Shown here: positions 9,318 through 20,663 of the stretch, piece by piece
How the letters are laid out: every line of letters begins with the position of its first letter
Numbering within the stretch: the stretch's first letter is position 1
Origin: Paratrimastix pyriformis
Taxonomy: Eukaryota; Preaxostyla; Paratrimastigidae
DNA: 64,000 bases
Reading direction: 5' to 3'
Assembly (NCBI GenBank): GCA_027972325.1
Contig: JAPMOS010000016.1
Coordinates: 372,001 to 436,000 of the forward strand
Notes under the pieces: model-generated
What the model saw: the letters and a program-made list of their open reading frames with translations, nothing else
What the model was told of the DNA's origin: nothing
Database searches by the model: none
Made by a program: the position numbers and the translations under genes

Positions 9318-12300
9318 TTACATCCCGGTCGGCCTGCTTCCAGGCGTGGGAGTGGTCATCACCCCCCCAAACCCGGCCGCCCCGCCGGGGGTGGCGGGGG
9401 TGGCAGGGGGCGTGGGTGAGACCAGGGGACCAGCCACGGCGCCCAGCCCCAGGCCCGCGACTTCATGCCAGTGGGGCGCCTGCCGGCCGGCCACCTGGAG
9501 CAGGGCGCGCGCCTCGGCCAGCAGGGCCCGGGCCGGGTCCATTTCCATGTCCATGTCGACATCCCCCCCGGAGTATCTGGCCGGGGTTCGGTCGTCGGCC
9601 GGCGGGTGGTGGAGCGGGGTCGGGGGAACCTCCCCGTAGAGGGCCATGGGCGGGGGTGGTGGAGGCGGGGTGTGGGCGGCCATCTCGACGCCGCCCTCCT
9701 CCTCCTCCTCGGCATAAGGGCTGCACAGGGGCACTGTCCCCCCGGAGCTGTCGACCGCCGGTGGGTTGGGGTTCTGGTCCATCCGCAGGTCGGCCGCTCC
9801 CTCCCCGTCGTGGGGCCGCATGATGGTGGCTGCGACCTCGTCCAGGAGGCCATCGCCGCCATCTCCATGACCCTCGGCGGGCTGGTCGGCGGTGCCCCCG
9901 CCATCGTCGGCGGGTTCCAGCAGCGCGGCTGCAGCGTCGGCATCGGCTTCGGCCGCCGCGGAGTCGGCAAGCTCCAGCTAGTTCGCAGGACGCAGGGCAA
10001 GCAAGAGCAGACACAGATGGATCGCAGTGCGGACACAGAGGTAGACGAGAAGCAGAAGAGCAGACGCAGATGGGTCACAGATGCAGGGGCAGCAGGGACA
10101 ACAGGAGATGGAAAGAGGCATGGCGAACTCGCGAAGAACCGGACCCGGAGTATGTAGGCGCAGGGGGGGAATGGAGATGCCAGTACCGGGGGTAATGGAG
10201 GCACCGGGGGGGGTATGGGGGGGGGGGGGGGGGGGGGAGCAGCCGACCATCCTCGCGAGGGCCCCGGCGAGCCTGTCGACCATGGCCGCGGCCTCCTCGA
10301 GCTCGGCGTGGAGCCCCTTGGAGGGCCGCAGGGGCCGGGCCGACATTGCCTGGCCGTCCTGCATCTCGAAGGCGCCCCGCAGCGCCAGGCAGCGGCGCAG
10401 CAGGATGGCACTCCAGGGGCCCTCGAGGGGCGACGGGACAAGGGCCATCACGGGCGGCGGGCGGGGGACCATGATGTTGGTGTTGGTGATGGCGGCGAGT
10501 AGCGAGGGAGGTGGCGGGGCGGAGGCGGGAGCCCAGGGAAGATTGGCGAGGGGGCGGGGGCATGAAGAAGGGCGGGAGGGCGGGTGGTGGTGGTGGAGGC
10601 GGAGGCGGGAGTGGGGCGGCGAGCAGGGTTGGAGGGCCTCGTATTGCAGTGAGACCAGCCCGTCGTTGAGGCCGTCCAGGTTGGAGGCCGGCAGGTTGTG
10701 GCTATCACCGGGGGGGAGTGGAGACACGGAGGGGTGGAGGTGAATGGGGTGGCTATCACCGGGGGAGTATGAGGTGGTGGCGGATGGCGGGGGGGGGGGG
10801 CATACCGACCTGCGGGCCGTGGACAGGGCCGACCGGTCGTTGGTCAGCAGGACCACGTTGCCCACCGTGCCCAACTCGCTGTTCCAGTGCAGGGCAACCT
10901 GCGCCAGGCCGGGCGGGCGGGCGGGCGGGAAGGGCGAGCGGCAAATACACCAGGTGAGTTGGTGGTCGCAGTGGTCGCAGTGCGTGATGGCGCAAATGAT
11001 GTGCGGGTGCTGTTGTTGGGATGGAGAGGAGGAGGAGGAGGAGGGAGGAGGAGAGGAGGGAGGAGGAGGAGGAGGAGGAGGAGGAGGAGGGGGTTGGGGA
11101 ATAGCGACCTCGATGATGCGGCGGTCGTTGATGAGGCCTGCTCGACCGAGGGCGGCAGGCTGGGCAGCACGTGCAGGTCGCTGCCCTCGACCAGGCTCTC
11201 GCCCTCGTGGGCGCCCAGCACCCGAAGGAAGCCAAGCCCGGCAGCCGTGAAGATGGGCCCGTCTGGAGGGGGTGGTGGTGGTGTGATGATGACAATGGCA
11301 GCGGTGATGATGATGCTGATGATGATTGGATGCTGATGCTGATGCTGATGCTGATGCTGATGCTGATGCTGCTGATGCTGCTGATGATGCTGATGATGCT
11401 GATGACCGGATGCTGGTGATGCTGATGACGATGGGGTGGTGGTGGTGGTGGATAGTGAGGCGGGACGAGGGAAGAAGGACATCCCCCGGGGCATGTCGGC
11501 TGGGGCGGCAGACCATCCTGGAGGAGGGTCTGGAGCACTCCGAACGTGACCCCGTTGAAGCCTTCCCGCTGTGAGGGGCGGCAAGAGGGAGAGGAAGGGG
11601 ATGAGGGGAGGGAGGGAAGGAAAGGAGGCATGAAGGAGAGAGGGAGAGGTAGGAGGGAGGGGAAGGAAAAGGGGGAGAGATGGACGGGGAGGAGGGAGGA
11701 TGGGCGGGATGGCGGAGGAGAGGCGAGCCGGGTCGAGGCCACGCAGGGATCCCGTGTGCCGTGTGCCGTGTGCCGTGCCGTGTGCCGTGCCGTGTGCCGT
11801 GTGTGCCGTGTGCCGGGGGTGTTGATGAAAGCGGGTGGGTCAGGAGGGCATCGGGGTCATATCATCTTCGGGACCGGGGACATATCCACATAGCCGCATG
11901 GAGGATATAACCGCATGGAGGATATAACCGCATGGAGGATATAACCGCATGGGGGGCATAACCGCATGGGGGGCATAACCACATGGGGGGGGGGGGGCAT
12001 AACCGCATGGGGGGCATAACCACATGGCTTACACATGAAGGGCAGATCCGCATGGGGGCATGGGGGCATGGGGGCATATGGGGACTGGGGGGCTATCGCC
12101 GGGGCATGGGTGACGGACAGATCGCTTGGCGCGGGCCTTGAGGTGGTCGAGCTCCTGCATGACCGTGTCGGTGATGATCAGGCAGACCCGCTCGCCCGGG
12201 CGCTCCATCTGGCCCACCACAACCCCAACCAGCACCGGCACCGGCACCGGCACCGGTAGCCCGCCATCACCATCATCATCATCAACATGAAGAGCGCAGG

Positions 12301-13379
12301 GGACGGCACGGAGCACAGGCACGAGCGCGAAAGGGGAGTGGCGCGACACCCCCAACGGGAAACGTACGTCGTTGTGGTTGTGGCGCCGATGAGTGGTTGT
12401 GGTGGTTGTGGTGGTTGTGGTGGTTGTGGTGGTTGTGGTGGTTGTGGCGCCGATGAGTGGATGTGGTGGCTGTGGTGGCTGCGGTGCTTGTGGGCGCCTT
12501 GTGATCAGGGGGGCCGGCCGCCGACCTGCATGCCGAAGAGTCCACGCCGTGCCCTGGCGATCAGATTCTCAAAGTTGAACACGGTCAGGCCCTGCTGGGC
12601 CAGGGCGGCCGCGGCCTGGTCGTCCGGCGAGGAGCCGCGGGGCATCGGGGCGGGCGGGGGCGCCAGGCCAGCCGGATCGGCCTCGCGGGCCCGTCGGACG
12701 CGGCGATGGTAGAGCACCGATGAGATCAGGGGGGCCGCCGGCTGGGCCATGGCGATGCAGGCGTTGGTGTCCAGGAAAAGGAAGGTCGGGATCTCGGCCG
12801 AGCCTGGAGGACCCCCCAGGGGGTTGGGAGAGGGAGATGCGTGCGTGTGATTGGTGAGCGCGAGGGGGAGGGGCGGTCCAGAGTCGGGGGCAGCAATCGA
12901 GATGGCGATTCGGGGGAACTGGAGCAACGGACACCCACCACCGCCGTGTCTGGGATGGGTGTGCGCATATCGATGGCGGTCAGGAGGGGGATGGGACCCC
13001 GGGTTATTATGCAAGGCGGGCCACATCGGGGGTGGTGGGTGGGTGGGGGTGGGGGGGGGGGTATAGCGACCACAGCTCAAACATCACCCACTCCCCGGGC
13101 TGCTCCACACCAACATCACCTGGGCGGCTCCACCCCCAGCCTCCTCAGCCCCTCCAACGGACCGGGGGGCATGGCGGCCGCAGGCCCGAGGGCTGCCCAG
13201 AGCCCAGCGCGCTCGGGGGTGATGCAGATGCTGTGCGGCTGCTGGTCGCCCAGAGGAATGGACGCCAGGGCAGGGGCCGGGGTCGGGACGGCAGGGGCCG
13301 GGGGCCGAGGGCGAGGTGCTTCAGCTGGGCGACGGCTTCGCGCAGCATGGGCGCCTCCGAGTACGGCTGGACAGGAAGG

Positions 13380-13435
<56 letters not shown>

Positions 13436-15220
13436 CTGACGATTTGATGATGATGATTTGATGATGATGATGATGATGATTTGATGCTGATGCTGATGCT
13501 GACGATTTGATGATGATGATTTGATGGTGATGATGAATGGCAGATGATGACGAGTGAGATGATGCTGATATTAATGATAACGGTGGTAATGACTGATGGG
13601 GGGGGGGAGGGAGGGGAGGGAGGGGGAGGGGGCATCACCACCAAGGGGAACCAAGACGAGGATCATGCGTGGCGTGGCGTGGCGTGGCGGGACCTGTTTC
13701 TGGAGGTGGAAGCAGTACAGATGCACCGCGGCGGCCGCTGGGGGCTGCTGCTGCTGTCGGGCCGGGCCGGCCGCCCCTGCCCCGTGCGCGCAGCGGTTGG
13801 GCGTGCACAGGCCGCGGTTCTGGGCGAAACACACCCGCCCCTGGACGGCCCGGGTGCTGACGGGGCCCACGGGGCTCCGGCCGGGGTGGGAGCCGCCGCT
13901 GGGGCCCCAATTGGGGCCCCATCCAGGTCCCGGAGGATTTCCTGGGAGGGCACCATGTTGAACTCGAGCCGCAGCCAGAGGGGCGTGAGACATGCCCCGG
14001 GGGGGAGAGCCGCCGCAGGCGAGGGCAGGGGTGTCGGCGGGGTGGCCTCGCGGGAGGGGCTGGGGGAATACCCCACGGGTGTGGGCAGAGGTGGCAGGAC
14101 GGCCGCGGAGGGAGCGTCCGCGAAGGGATTGCCCGCCGGGATGGGCGGGATGAACGGGCTGGCCGGGGTTGGTGCCGCGAAGGGGTTGGGGGATGCTGCG
14201 AGCGGAGGGGCGGCGGGGCGGCGGGGCGGCGGGGCGGCGGGGGCGGTGGGAGGGCTGCGTGTGTGCCCAGGGAGAGGTCGATGTTGTGGCCCTGGGCCTG
14301 GCCCGACTGCATCAGGACACGCAGATCGCCGGGCGAGTCGCGCCAGTTGGGCCGCGGGTAGAAGCCACACCGGGTGGCTGCCCCCACTAGGGCCATGGCC
14401 CCAGGGCCCTGGATGCGGTTGTGGCTCAGGTGAATTTCCTCGATGACGGGCACCTCACTTGGGGCCCCAGCGGGGGACGTCTGAACTGCCCGGGGGGATG
14501 TCTGCTCGACCAGCAACCGGGCCAGGGCCTGCGCGCCCCGGTCGCCAATCCGGTTTTTGTAGAGCCACAGTTTGGCCACGGCGGCCACCCGGGGCCGCAG
14601 CTCGAGGAGAACGTGGGCCAGGGCCTCGGCTCCCGCGTCCCCGATGGAGTTCTGCTCCAGATGCAAATAGAAAACACCATATCGGGCCCCGGGGGGCAGA
14701 AACAGCAGGTCGCCCGCCAGGGGCGGAGCGGCTGCATCGAGACTGGGCTGCCCGCAAACCATGGGCGCCCAAGCGCGCAGCCATTTGGCAAAGGCAACCA
14801 TTTCTGAAGCACCGGGTGGGTGGAAGAGCCGCCATTCAATATGCTCGTCGAGCGTCATTATCACAGACCTACATCGCCAAGACCGCGCGAAGGCAGCTGA
14901 ATTTCAAGGGCCAGCATGTTGGTACCCAGGGGTGCGACACGCGCTGATGGGCCGGTGTGTTGCGGAGTTGAGGGAGGAGCAGGGGAACGATGTGGGATGT
15001 AAGGAGGTCGGGCAGGAGAACTGCGGTAGGGGCTTGGGGGATAGGGGGACTCGCCGTGGTGGGCAGGAGAGGCTGAAGAACCGCGGCCAAAAGAGCCCCG
15101 GCCTCCACCGCGGTAGGGGCCGCCTCCATGCTCATGACCTCCACCGCGTTCATGTCCACCGCCACGCCCAACGGGACCGCCTCGACCTCGGTAAGAAGGT
15201 CCTCCACGACCACGTGGCAT
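9318..15220 (-). CDS. RGG - leucine-rich repeat - PIN nuclease-domain protein
   Basis: Translation starts MPRGRGGPSYRGRGG, an Arg/Gly-rich RNA-binding-like region. A 65-bp intron (14868-14804) joins LPSRGLGDV to EMVAFAKWLRAW. RNI-type leucine-rich repeats follow (LHLEQNSIGDAGAEALA, LWLYKNRIGDRGAQALA, EIHLSHNRIQGPGAMAL), then a proline-rich linker. PIN signatures come next: FLFLDTNACIAM near 12790, LTVFNFENLIARA near 12580, LIITDTVMQELDHLKARAK near 12150, LINDRRIIEVA near 11120 and NVVLLTNDRSAL near 10830. Together they supply the usual acidic residues. The last exons include a helix rich in Leu/Ala near 10300 and an acidic/proline tail ending GSRPTGM. PIN domains of SMG6 and SWT1 type are metal-dependent RNases. 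Introns hold large GAT and GTGGTT arrays. Some exon joins and one apparent single-base shift near 11135 are unresolved. Confidence 0.65.
11330..11412. repeat. GATGCT microsatellite in an intron of the PIN gene
   Basis: Tandem GATGCT hexamers grade into GATGATGCT. They lie between the exons carrying the acidic PIN motifs and have no coding role that I can see. Confidence 0.85.
11885..12075. repeat. minisatellite of CGCATGG-containing units in an intron of the PIN gene
   Basis: Units of about 17 bp (CATGGAGGATATAACCG, then CATGGGGGGCATAACCG) repeat imperfectly and decay into GGGGGCAT steps. The unit changes from AT-containing to G-run forms along the array. It is intronic relative to the minus-strand PIN gene. 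Confidence 0.8.
12375..12485. repeat. GTGGTT-type microsatellite in an intron of the PIN gene
   Basis: TTGTGG/GTGGTT hexamers repeat, interrupted by two copies of a CGCCGATGAGTG segment. It lies directly downstream of the exon ending at 12526. Confidence 0.8.
13381..13545. repeat. GAT microsatellite with GATTT interruptions
   Basis: An uninterrupted GAT run is followed by GATGATGATTTGATG variants. The minus strand reads as ATC in the sense of the PIN gene. The same compound motif recurs in introns of other genes in this window. Confidence 0.85.
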
Positions 15221-15234
15221 AATGTGGAAGAGAA

Positions 15235-16554
15235 ATGTGTGGTCTGAAATGGCCTGCTGATCGGTGCCTCCGACCTGCGGGTTATTGCTGCTGTCTTCCC
15301 GGCAATTTCCCTCTCTAGAGATCTCTCTGTCCTTCCAACTGTGTTTTTCCCCGTCTCGACAGCCCTATCATCTTTTCGGGTCCTTCTGAGCCATCCGCCT
15401 CGCAGATTTACGGCGGCACTCGATGGAGTCCTGACCGATGATCATGCCCAGCCCATCTTCACGACTGCAGTGCTTTCTTTCGACCGAACTCTTGCAGAAC
15501 TTCTCCAGGGACACGAATCCGAAATTTCGCAAATGCTTCGGGAAAGCCAGTCTTTGGAGTCGTTGACCGCTTCCCTCCAACGGACGGTGACCACCATCCT
15601 CGAAAAGCAAGACGAATTCGCGAACGCCCGTGCCCAGTTCGGCATGCAACAGCAGATGCAGCAACGTGAGACGCAACTTGACAATGAAGATGCTTGTCTC
15701 ACTCGGATGTCGACTCTGATCGAGGAGTTGGACATGCTGGGGTGGGATCGCCTTGTCGATCTGGATGTTGCAACCTGCCGCTTCACCATTCTCTTTCAGT
15801 CTGCATTCTTTCTTTCTTTCTTTTCCATGATCTGGGTCCCTTGCAGGGACATCGTGCGGCGCTCGCATCGGGTGGGTGTCCACATTCCCCCCGGTTATCC
15901 CCGCCAGGCACCACTGCTGGCTGCCTCCTTCCCGGTCACCATCGACATTTCCCTTTGGAAGAAAGCCCACACTGAAGGGGTAGTGGCTACTACCCCGCGG
16001 TTCTTCCTGCGCGATGTGGTCCTCGTGACCGAGGAGGTCCGTGTGTTTGTGGCAGCGGAGCCGTTTTTATCCTCATGATCGCCGTCACCCATACACCTCC
16101 ACCCCACCGCCTTAGGCGATGCGACTGTCGGAGCCGCTGTGGGCAGTTCTGCGAGAGATCGATGCAAACGCCTGCGTCATCGACCCCCTCCAGCCCGGCC
16201 CGCAGCACACCACCCGGCGCATCGCCATCGGTCTGCTCCGCGCCGTTCCGCCACATCGCCGGGCGGATGGCTCACGGTTTTGTTTGATGATGATTGGGCG
16301 ATGATGATTGGGCGATGATGATTGGGCGATGATGATTGGGCGATGATTGGGCGATGATGGTGATGACTGTATGATGATGATGATTTGGATGATGATGATT
16401 TGGATGATGATGATGGTGATGATGATGATAACTGCCTGATGATTTGGGTGATGGGGCGGGCTGCCTCGGTAGGGCATCGGATGTCGGTCGAGCTGGTCTT
16501 TGATCCATTCCGGCCCTTGGACCCGCCCCTCTTCCAGTACTCCGGTTGGTAACG

Positions 16555-16589
<35 letters not shown>

Positions 16590-17325
16590 CACGCACGCAC
16601 CAACCTCACATACCGACCCACCACCCACCATTTAGGCAACGAGGATACCATCCGTGTGGCCAGCGACGAACGCCTCGACCGGATGGGGAGTTGGTCCGCC
16701 CCCCCCCCCCCCCCCCCCCCTCCCTCCCTCCTCCTCCTCCCCCCCCTCCCTTCTCTGCTCCGTCTCATCTCTGTGCCTCCATCCCCCCGGCGCAGGGACC
16801 CGGTCGCTTCTCCCATGGCCAACCTGCTGGCGGTGCTGGGTCCCATCCCCCTGCGACGGACCTCCCCCCTCCGTCTCGCGCACCCCCCCGGGGGTCAGGT
16901 CGGCGGCGTCGATATACCCGGGGGGGAAGACGACGACCCCGAGGAGGAGGCCCAGGGCTGCTGCTGTGGAATCTGCTACGGGTGGCGCCTGGAAGGCCAC
17001 GAGGATGCCCCCGAGGCGGTTTGCCCAAACCCCAGATGTGGTCCGTGCCCATCCCCACATGATGGACGGGCGGAGGCTCATCCCTTCCCATCCCAGCACG
17101 CCCCTTCCACCGCCAGTGCGCGGCCGAGTGGTTCCGGAAGAACCCGACGGCACGGGGTTCGTTCGGGGTGCTGGTGGGCAGCTGCCCCTACTGCAAGACC
17201 CCCATGACGGTCCGTCACCCCGCCTCAACACCGCCGCCGCCACCACCACCACCTCGTGCGAGTGATTGACACCCCTTGATTGTCTCATCCCACCACACCC
17301 ACAGGTTCGGAATGCCATCGCATGA
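15235..17325 (+). CDS. FANCL: FANCL, Fanconi anaemia E3 ubiquitin ligase
   Basis: FANCL is the RING-type ligase that monoubiquitinates FANCD2/FANCI in crosslink repair. The middle of the protein shows the family sequence LIEELDMLGWDRLVDLDVA. An intron with donor near 15800 joins FTILFQ to DIVRRSHRVGVHIPPGYPRQ, the UBC-RWD region. Next come EPLWAVLREIDANACVIDP and VFDPFRPLDPPLFQYSG. The C-terminal ELF/RING shows CCCGICYGWRLEGH, AVCPNPRC, FHRQCAAEWFRKN and SCPYCKTPM. The last short exon adds VRNAIA and TGA at 17323-17325. The N-terminus is uncertain: the ATG at 15235 is a tentative choice, only 14 bases from the divergent PIN gene, and the second join is weak. Introns contain a GATGATTGGGC array and a run of about 30 C. 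Confidence 0.88.
16278..16445. repeat. GATGATTGGGC / GATGATTTGG minisatellite in a FANCL intron
   Basis: Direct repeats of a GATGATGATTGGGC-like unit change to GATGATGATTTGG. They lie between the exon with RRIAIG and the exon with FDPFRPLDPP. The motif is shared with introns of several other genes here. Confidence 0.8.
16557..16588. repeat. poly-C tract in a FANCL intron
   Basis: An almost pure run of about 30 C just downstream of the exon ending FQYSG. A second run of about 17 C lies at 16699-16717. Runs this long are error-prone in any assembly. Confidence 0.85.
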
Positions 17326-17594
17326 AACTTGCCCTGTGGGGAGGCCACGTAACCGAGGGGGGGGATGGAGACCCGAGCAAGTGGGGAGTGGCGGGGGCGC
17401 GTGAATCGGAGGATGTACAAGAGGTGGATTCTTGCAGCAGGCTGGGCGGAGAGATGTGGGTGAGGAGGTGGGGCGTGGGTGATCAGGGATGATAATTCAA
17501 CAAGAGAGGAGGCGCTGGAAAAAAATAATGAATGAACGAGGGGGGTGACCTCACAAGGGAGAAGAGTGGGAGGCAGATAACTGGGGGAGGGTGT

Positions 17595-18296
17595 TCAAGA
17601 GGAGGTGGCTGTCGCCTCGGGCTGCTCCTCGCGAATGCGCTTGGAGCCCTCGTCCGCTGGGCTGGAGGAGCGCTTTTGGACAGCGGAAGGTGGAGGGCTA
17701 TCCCAAGTCCCAAGGTGAAGCAACACCATCGAATGACCGACCGAAAAAACAGACCGAGCATTGGGGCGGGGCCCCTTCTGGAATGCCCATTCAGCAGTAA
17801 TAATCTGATCCATGAAAGGAACGCCGCCGGCACACGCGTTGATAGCGGCCTGCGCCTCCTCGAACTTTTCGTACTCAATAAGAGCGTACCCCTAAAGGCC
17901 CCGAAGGGAATCGATCGATTCTGTCGTTCCGTCTCGGGGCCGACAAACCTTCGCGAAACCAGTGCGCCTGTCGATGTTCAGGTGAATCTGCTTGATCTGG
18001 CCATAGTCGGCAAACTTATCGCGGACATCCTCCTCGGCCGCCTCCTCGTGAATGCCACGAACAAAAACAATCCACCCTTCGATGGCTGCAGTGGAGATCG
18101 AGAGTACCAATACCGGTGTTGGTTGCGATGTGCGGAAGGAGACCCGCGTTCACAGACATTGCTGAGGACCCTCACCACGGCCCGTATCTCCGGGAACGCG
18201 AGAGAAAAATCCATCCTTCCCAGAATACCGGGACTCACGAGCCGACTGATCCTCGGCATGACCACGCCCCTTGCGGACAACACCTTCTTCGGCCAT
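17595..18296 (-). CDS. RBM8A: RBM8A / Y14, exon-junction-complex RNA-binding protein
   Basis: Y14 binds MAGOH in the exon junction complex left on spliced mRNA. The start at 18296 gives [20 protein letters not shown], an acidic/basic N-terminal region as in Y14. The single RRM follows: [40 protein letters not shown] with TGF, then after an intron [12 protein letters not shown] and [20 protein letters not shown]. The motif GWI-F-RG-HEEA, with DKFA-YG and NIDRRTGF, is diagnostic. A 69-bp intron (17741-17673) precedes the last exon [17 protein letters not shown], a Ser/Arg/Glu tail. Its presence fits a genome with many introns. The gene diverges from the RING-CH ligase (129 bp between starts) and converges on FANCL. 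The exon joins between the N-terminal exon and the RRM are not exact. Confidence 0.92.
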
Positions 18297-18425
18297 GAAT
18301 TGATTTTTTGAGCCTGATCGCCGGAAACGCCAGGGAGAAGCAGGTCCCCACCAGCTTCGCCCCTTTTTCATTTTTTGCTTTCGCAACCCAACCACCGCAT
18401 TTCTCCATCTCCTCATCTACCCACC

Positions 18426-19471
18426 ATGGAGAATGAAGCCCTTTTGGGAGGACCACAAAGAGGCCCACCACTTTCGGGGGCATCGCCCGCCGATCCTTCT
18501 CTACACATTGAGCCCCCACTTCCACCGGCTGATGGGGGCGAGGAAGAGGAGCAACTCTGTCGGATCTGTCGTGTCCATGACCCCCAGATGGTCCTCTGCC
18601 GCCCCTGCAACTGCCGCGGTTCGATCGGGCTCGTCCATCTCGAATGTCTTCGGGAATGGGTCCAGACTTGCACAACTCAGAACCGCGATTGGCATTCGTG
18701 CGAAATCTGCCGCCAACGATATCGCGTACAATTCCGCTCGAAGGTCGGTGCGCTCCCCCGGGCTTTTCTTCTCACCTTTTCACCGGGGCAGCCACTCTTG
18801 ACCTGGAACCGACCACGCTTCGAACCCGACGACATAAGAAGGCTCTTCTTTTTGCTTCCGATGCTTGTCTGTCGCCACCAGCTTCAGCGCGTGCTCACCT
18901 CTGCGTCCAGATCTTGGGCATTTTCTATATTTGTGTCTACATCCCTCTGGTCATAGTCGACCTGTTTTCTCCTCGTGAGGAGGGCGGTGAAGGCACGGGC
19001 ACCGTTCAGGACATTATCTGGCTGGGGATGGTTCTTTGTTTGGCGCTTTGCTGGGTCCGGCACCCCTCTTGTGTCTCGTCCCCCCCACACGCTCCCCCTT
19101 TTTAGCTGGTCCTCATTTTGCGATCGTGCGGGTTCATCAAGAACCTGTTCATGAAGTGGCGGGTCTGTTTCCCAGCCCTGTGGGGGTGGAGGGGGAGGAT
19201 GGGGGAGAGGGGGAAGGGATGGAGGGGGGGGATCCGCACCTTTCGCTCCTCACGGCTCTGGTTTTCTTCATCCGCTGCTCGGCGCCCGGGTGGATGCCCG
19301 CAGAACCAGAACGTGACGCTGCTGCCCATGCCGGGGGTGGAGATTGTCCACCCTCGGACCCCCACGCGGCGCGACTCGGTGACAGGGCCCGCCCCGTCCT
19401 TTGCCGGCTCGGGGGGGCCGCCGCCTCCACCACCTTCTTCCTCCGCCTTAGTCGCCCCACCCGCGCTGTGA
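18426..19471 (+). CDS. RING-CH (MARCH-type) membrane E3 ubiquitin ligase
   Basis: Five exons, 18426-18743, 18792-18866, 18911-19054, 19106-19162 and 19304-19471, are all joined in phase 0 and give 253 residues. The N-terminus is Pro/Glu-rich. The RING-CH finger spans about residues 42-100: CRICRVHDPQMVLCRPCNC, LVHLECLREWVQ and HSCEICRQRYRVQF, with Cys4-His-Cys3 ligands. Two predicted membrane spans follow. The first is FFLLPMLILGIFYICVYIPL, produced by splicing across 18866/18911. The second is IIWLGMVLCLALCWLVLIL, across 19054/19106. The tail contains LLPMPGVEIVHPRTPTRRDS and ends proline-rich. MARCH proteins ubiquitinate membrane proteins at the ER, endosomes or plasma membrane. The spliced hydrophobic segments strongly support the exon model. 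The target is unknown. Confidence 0.9.
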
Positions 19472-19722
19472 ATAAGCTCCTTCGTCCCTCATCCCCACCC
19501 CCCAAAAAAACCGAAGGCCTTTTCACTCCTCCTCGCGCCTGCGGCCATGGCGTTTCGCCTCGCTCCTCCGCCTCCGCCTCCGCCTCCACCTCCACCTTAC
19601 CGTCTTTTCTGCTTCTGTTTGGGGTTTCTCCCTGCTCATTCCTTCTCTTTTTCTCTTCTCTTTCGTTTCTCCTGCCCGTTTTGTGGCTCCTGCGGTTGGC
19701 AGGCGGAGCGAGAAGATCACCC

Positions 19723-20064
19723 ATGGGCGGTTCCTCTTCATCCACATTCCGACTGCCAGCCAACATCTCCCCCCGCAGTCAGTCTCGTGTTTGTGCAGCA
19801 GCACAGTTCGTCAAATCGGTCGTGGTGGTGAAGGCAGCATGTCTGGTCTGGCTGGTCGAGGAGACGGGGGCAAGAGAGTCTGCACTGGATCGCTTGGCTG
19901 ATCAGCCCGAGAACAGGAACAGGGCCGCGTTTGAGCGTCCCGATGTGGCCGCCCCGCTTGCCCGGCTGTGTGCTTCCCACCCCGACCTGTCTGCCGACTT
20001 CATCCGGACTCTTTCGGGCCTGAGCCGTCAAAATTGGGACAGCATCATCACGAGAGCAACATGA
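19723..20064 (+). CDS. small ARM-repeat-like ORF or gene fragment
   Basis: An ATG at 19723 opens a 113-residue frame: MGGSSSSTFRLPANI, then a hydrophobic helix FVKSVVVVKAACLVWLVEE. It ends with a stretch resembling the armadillo array at 26-28 kb (RAAFERPDVAAPLARLCASH, PDLSADFIRTLSGLSRQNW). Only one or two repeat units are present, far too few for a solenoid. The frame stops at 20062-20064, while another frame remains open to about 20480 with Arg/Pro/Ser-rich sequence. It may be a degraded copy of the ARM family, or exons of a gene whose other parts I cannot identify. The rest of 19472-20663 shows no convincing exon. Confidence 0.35.
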   Translation: MGGSSSSTFRLPANISPRSQSRVCAAAQFVKSVVVVKAACLVWLVEETGARESALDRLADQPENRNRAAFERPDVAAPLARLCASHPDLSADFIRTLSGLSRQNWDSIITRAT

Positions 20065-20663
20065 AAGGGTCGCTGCTTTCAGGCGCCATGACCCGATCAT
20101 CGCCTGTTGTTCCGCAAGCTCGCAGCAATCCCCGGGTGCCCCGCCCACCGAGCGCCCGAGGTCGCCCGTCCCCTTGGAGGAGGACGAGGACTGGTGCCCG
20201 TTCTTCCCTCAGTCCGCGAGCCCCGTCCCCAGAAGCGAAATTGAGGAGAATCTTCACACCCCCACCGCTACGCTACACCCCCCCACCCCGCCGACAGGAT
20301 GAGCGTCACCCTGCCACGCACCCACACGACAGGATGAGCGGCCAAGGAGGAACAAGCGGGCCCGCGGCTGGTCGGCATCGCCCAGCGAATTCACACTGCC
20401 CACCCACCCACCCATCCCAAAATTCCGCTGGGGGAGAAGGAAGCCGGCACGGCCGCGAGAGATTTGGGGCATCGACATAAACGGCGGAGAGACAACGAGG
20501 CAGTTCCGAGAAAAAAACAACAGCGAAAAATGCACAGGTTGGGGTGTTTGGAGAGGGGGAGCGGAGTGGAGTGGAGGGGGTGGATATGCCCCCTGGGTGG
20601 TGACGACGTACAGCTGAGCGCCATGTGGAGGGAGGGGGAGGGGGAGGGTATGGCAGGGGGTGT

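Noticed and set aside
16632-17420. Minus-strand 262-residue frame opposite FANCL
   Set aside because: Antisense of the FANCL RING exons; the plus-strand Cys/His ligands are clearly the real coding signal.
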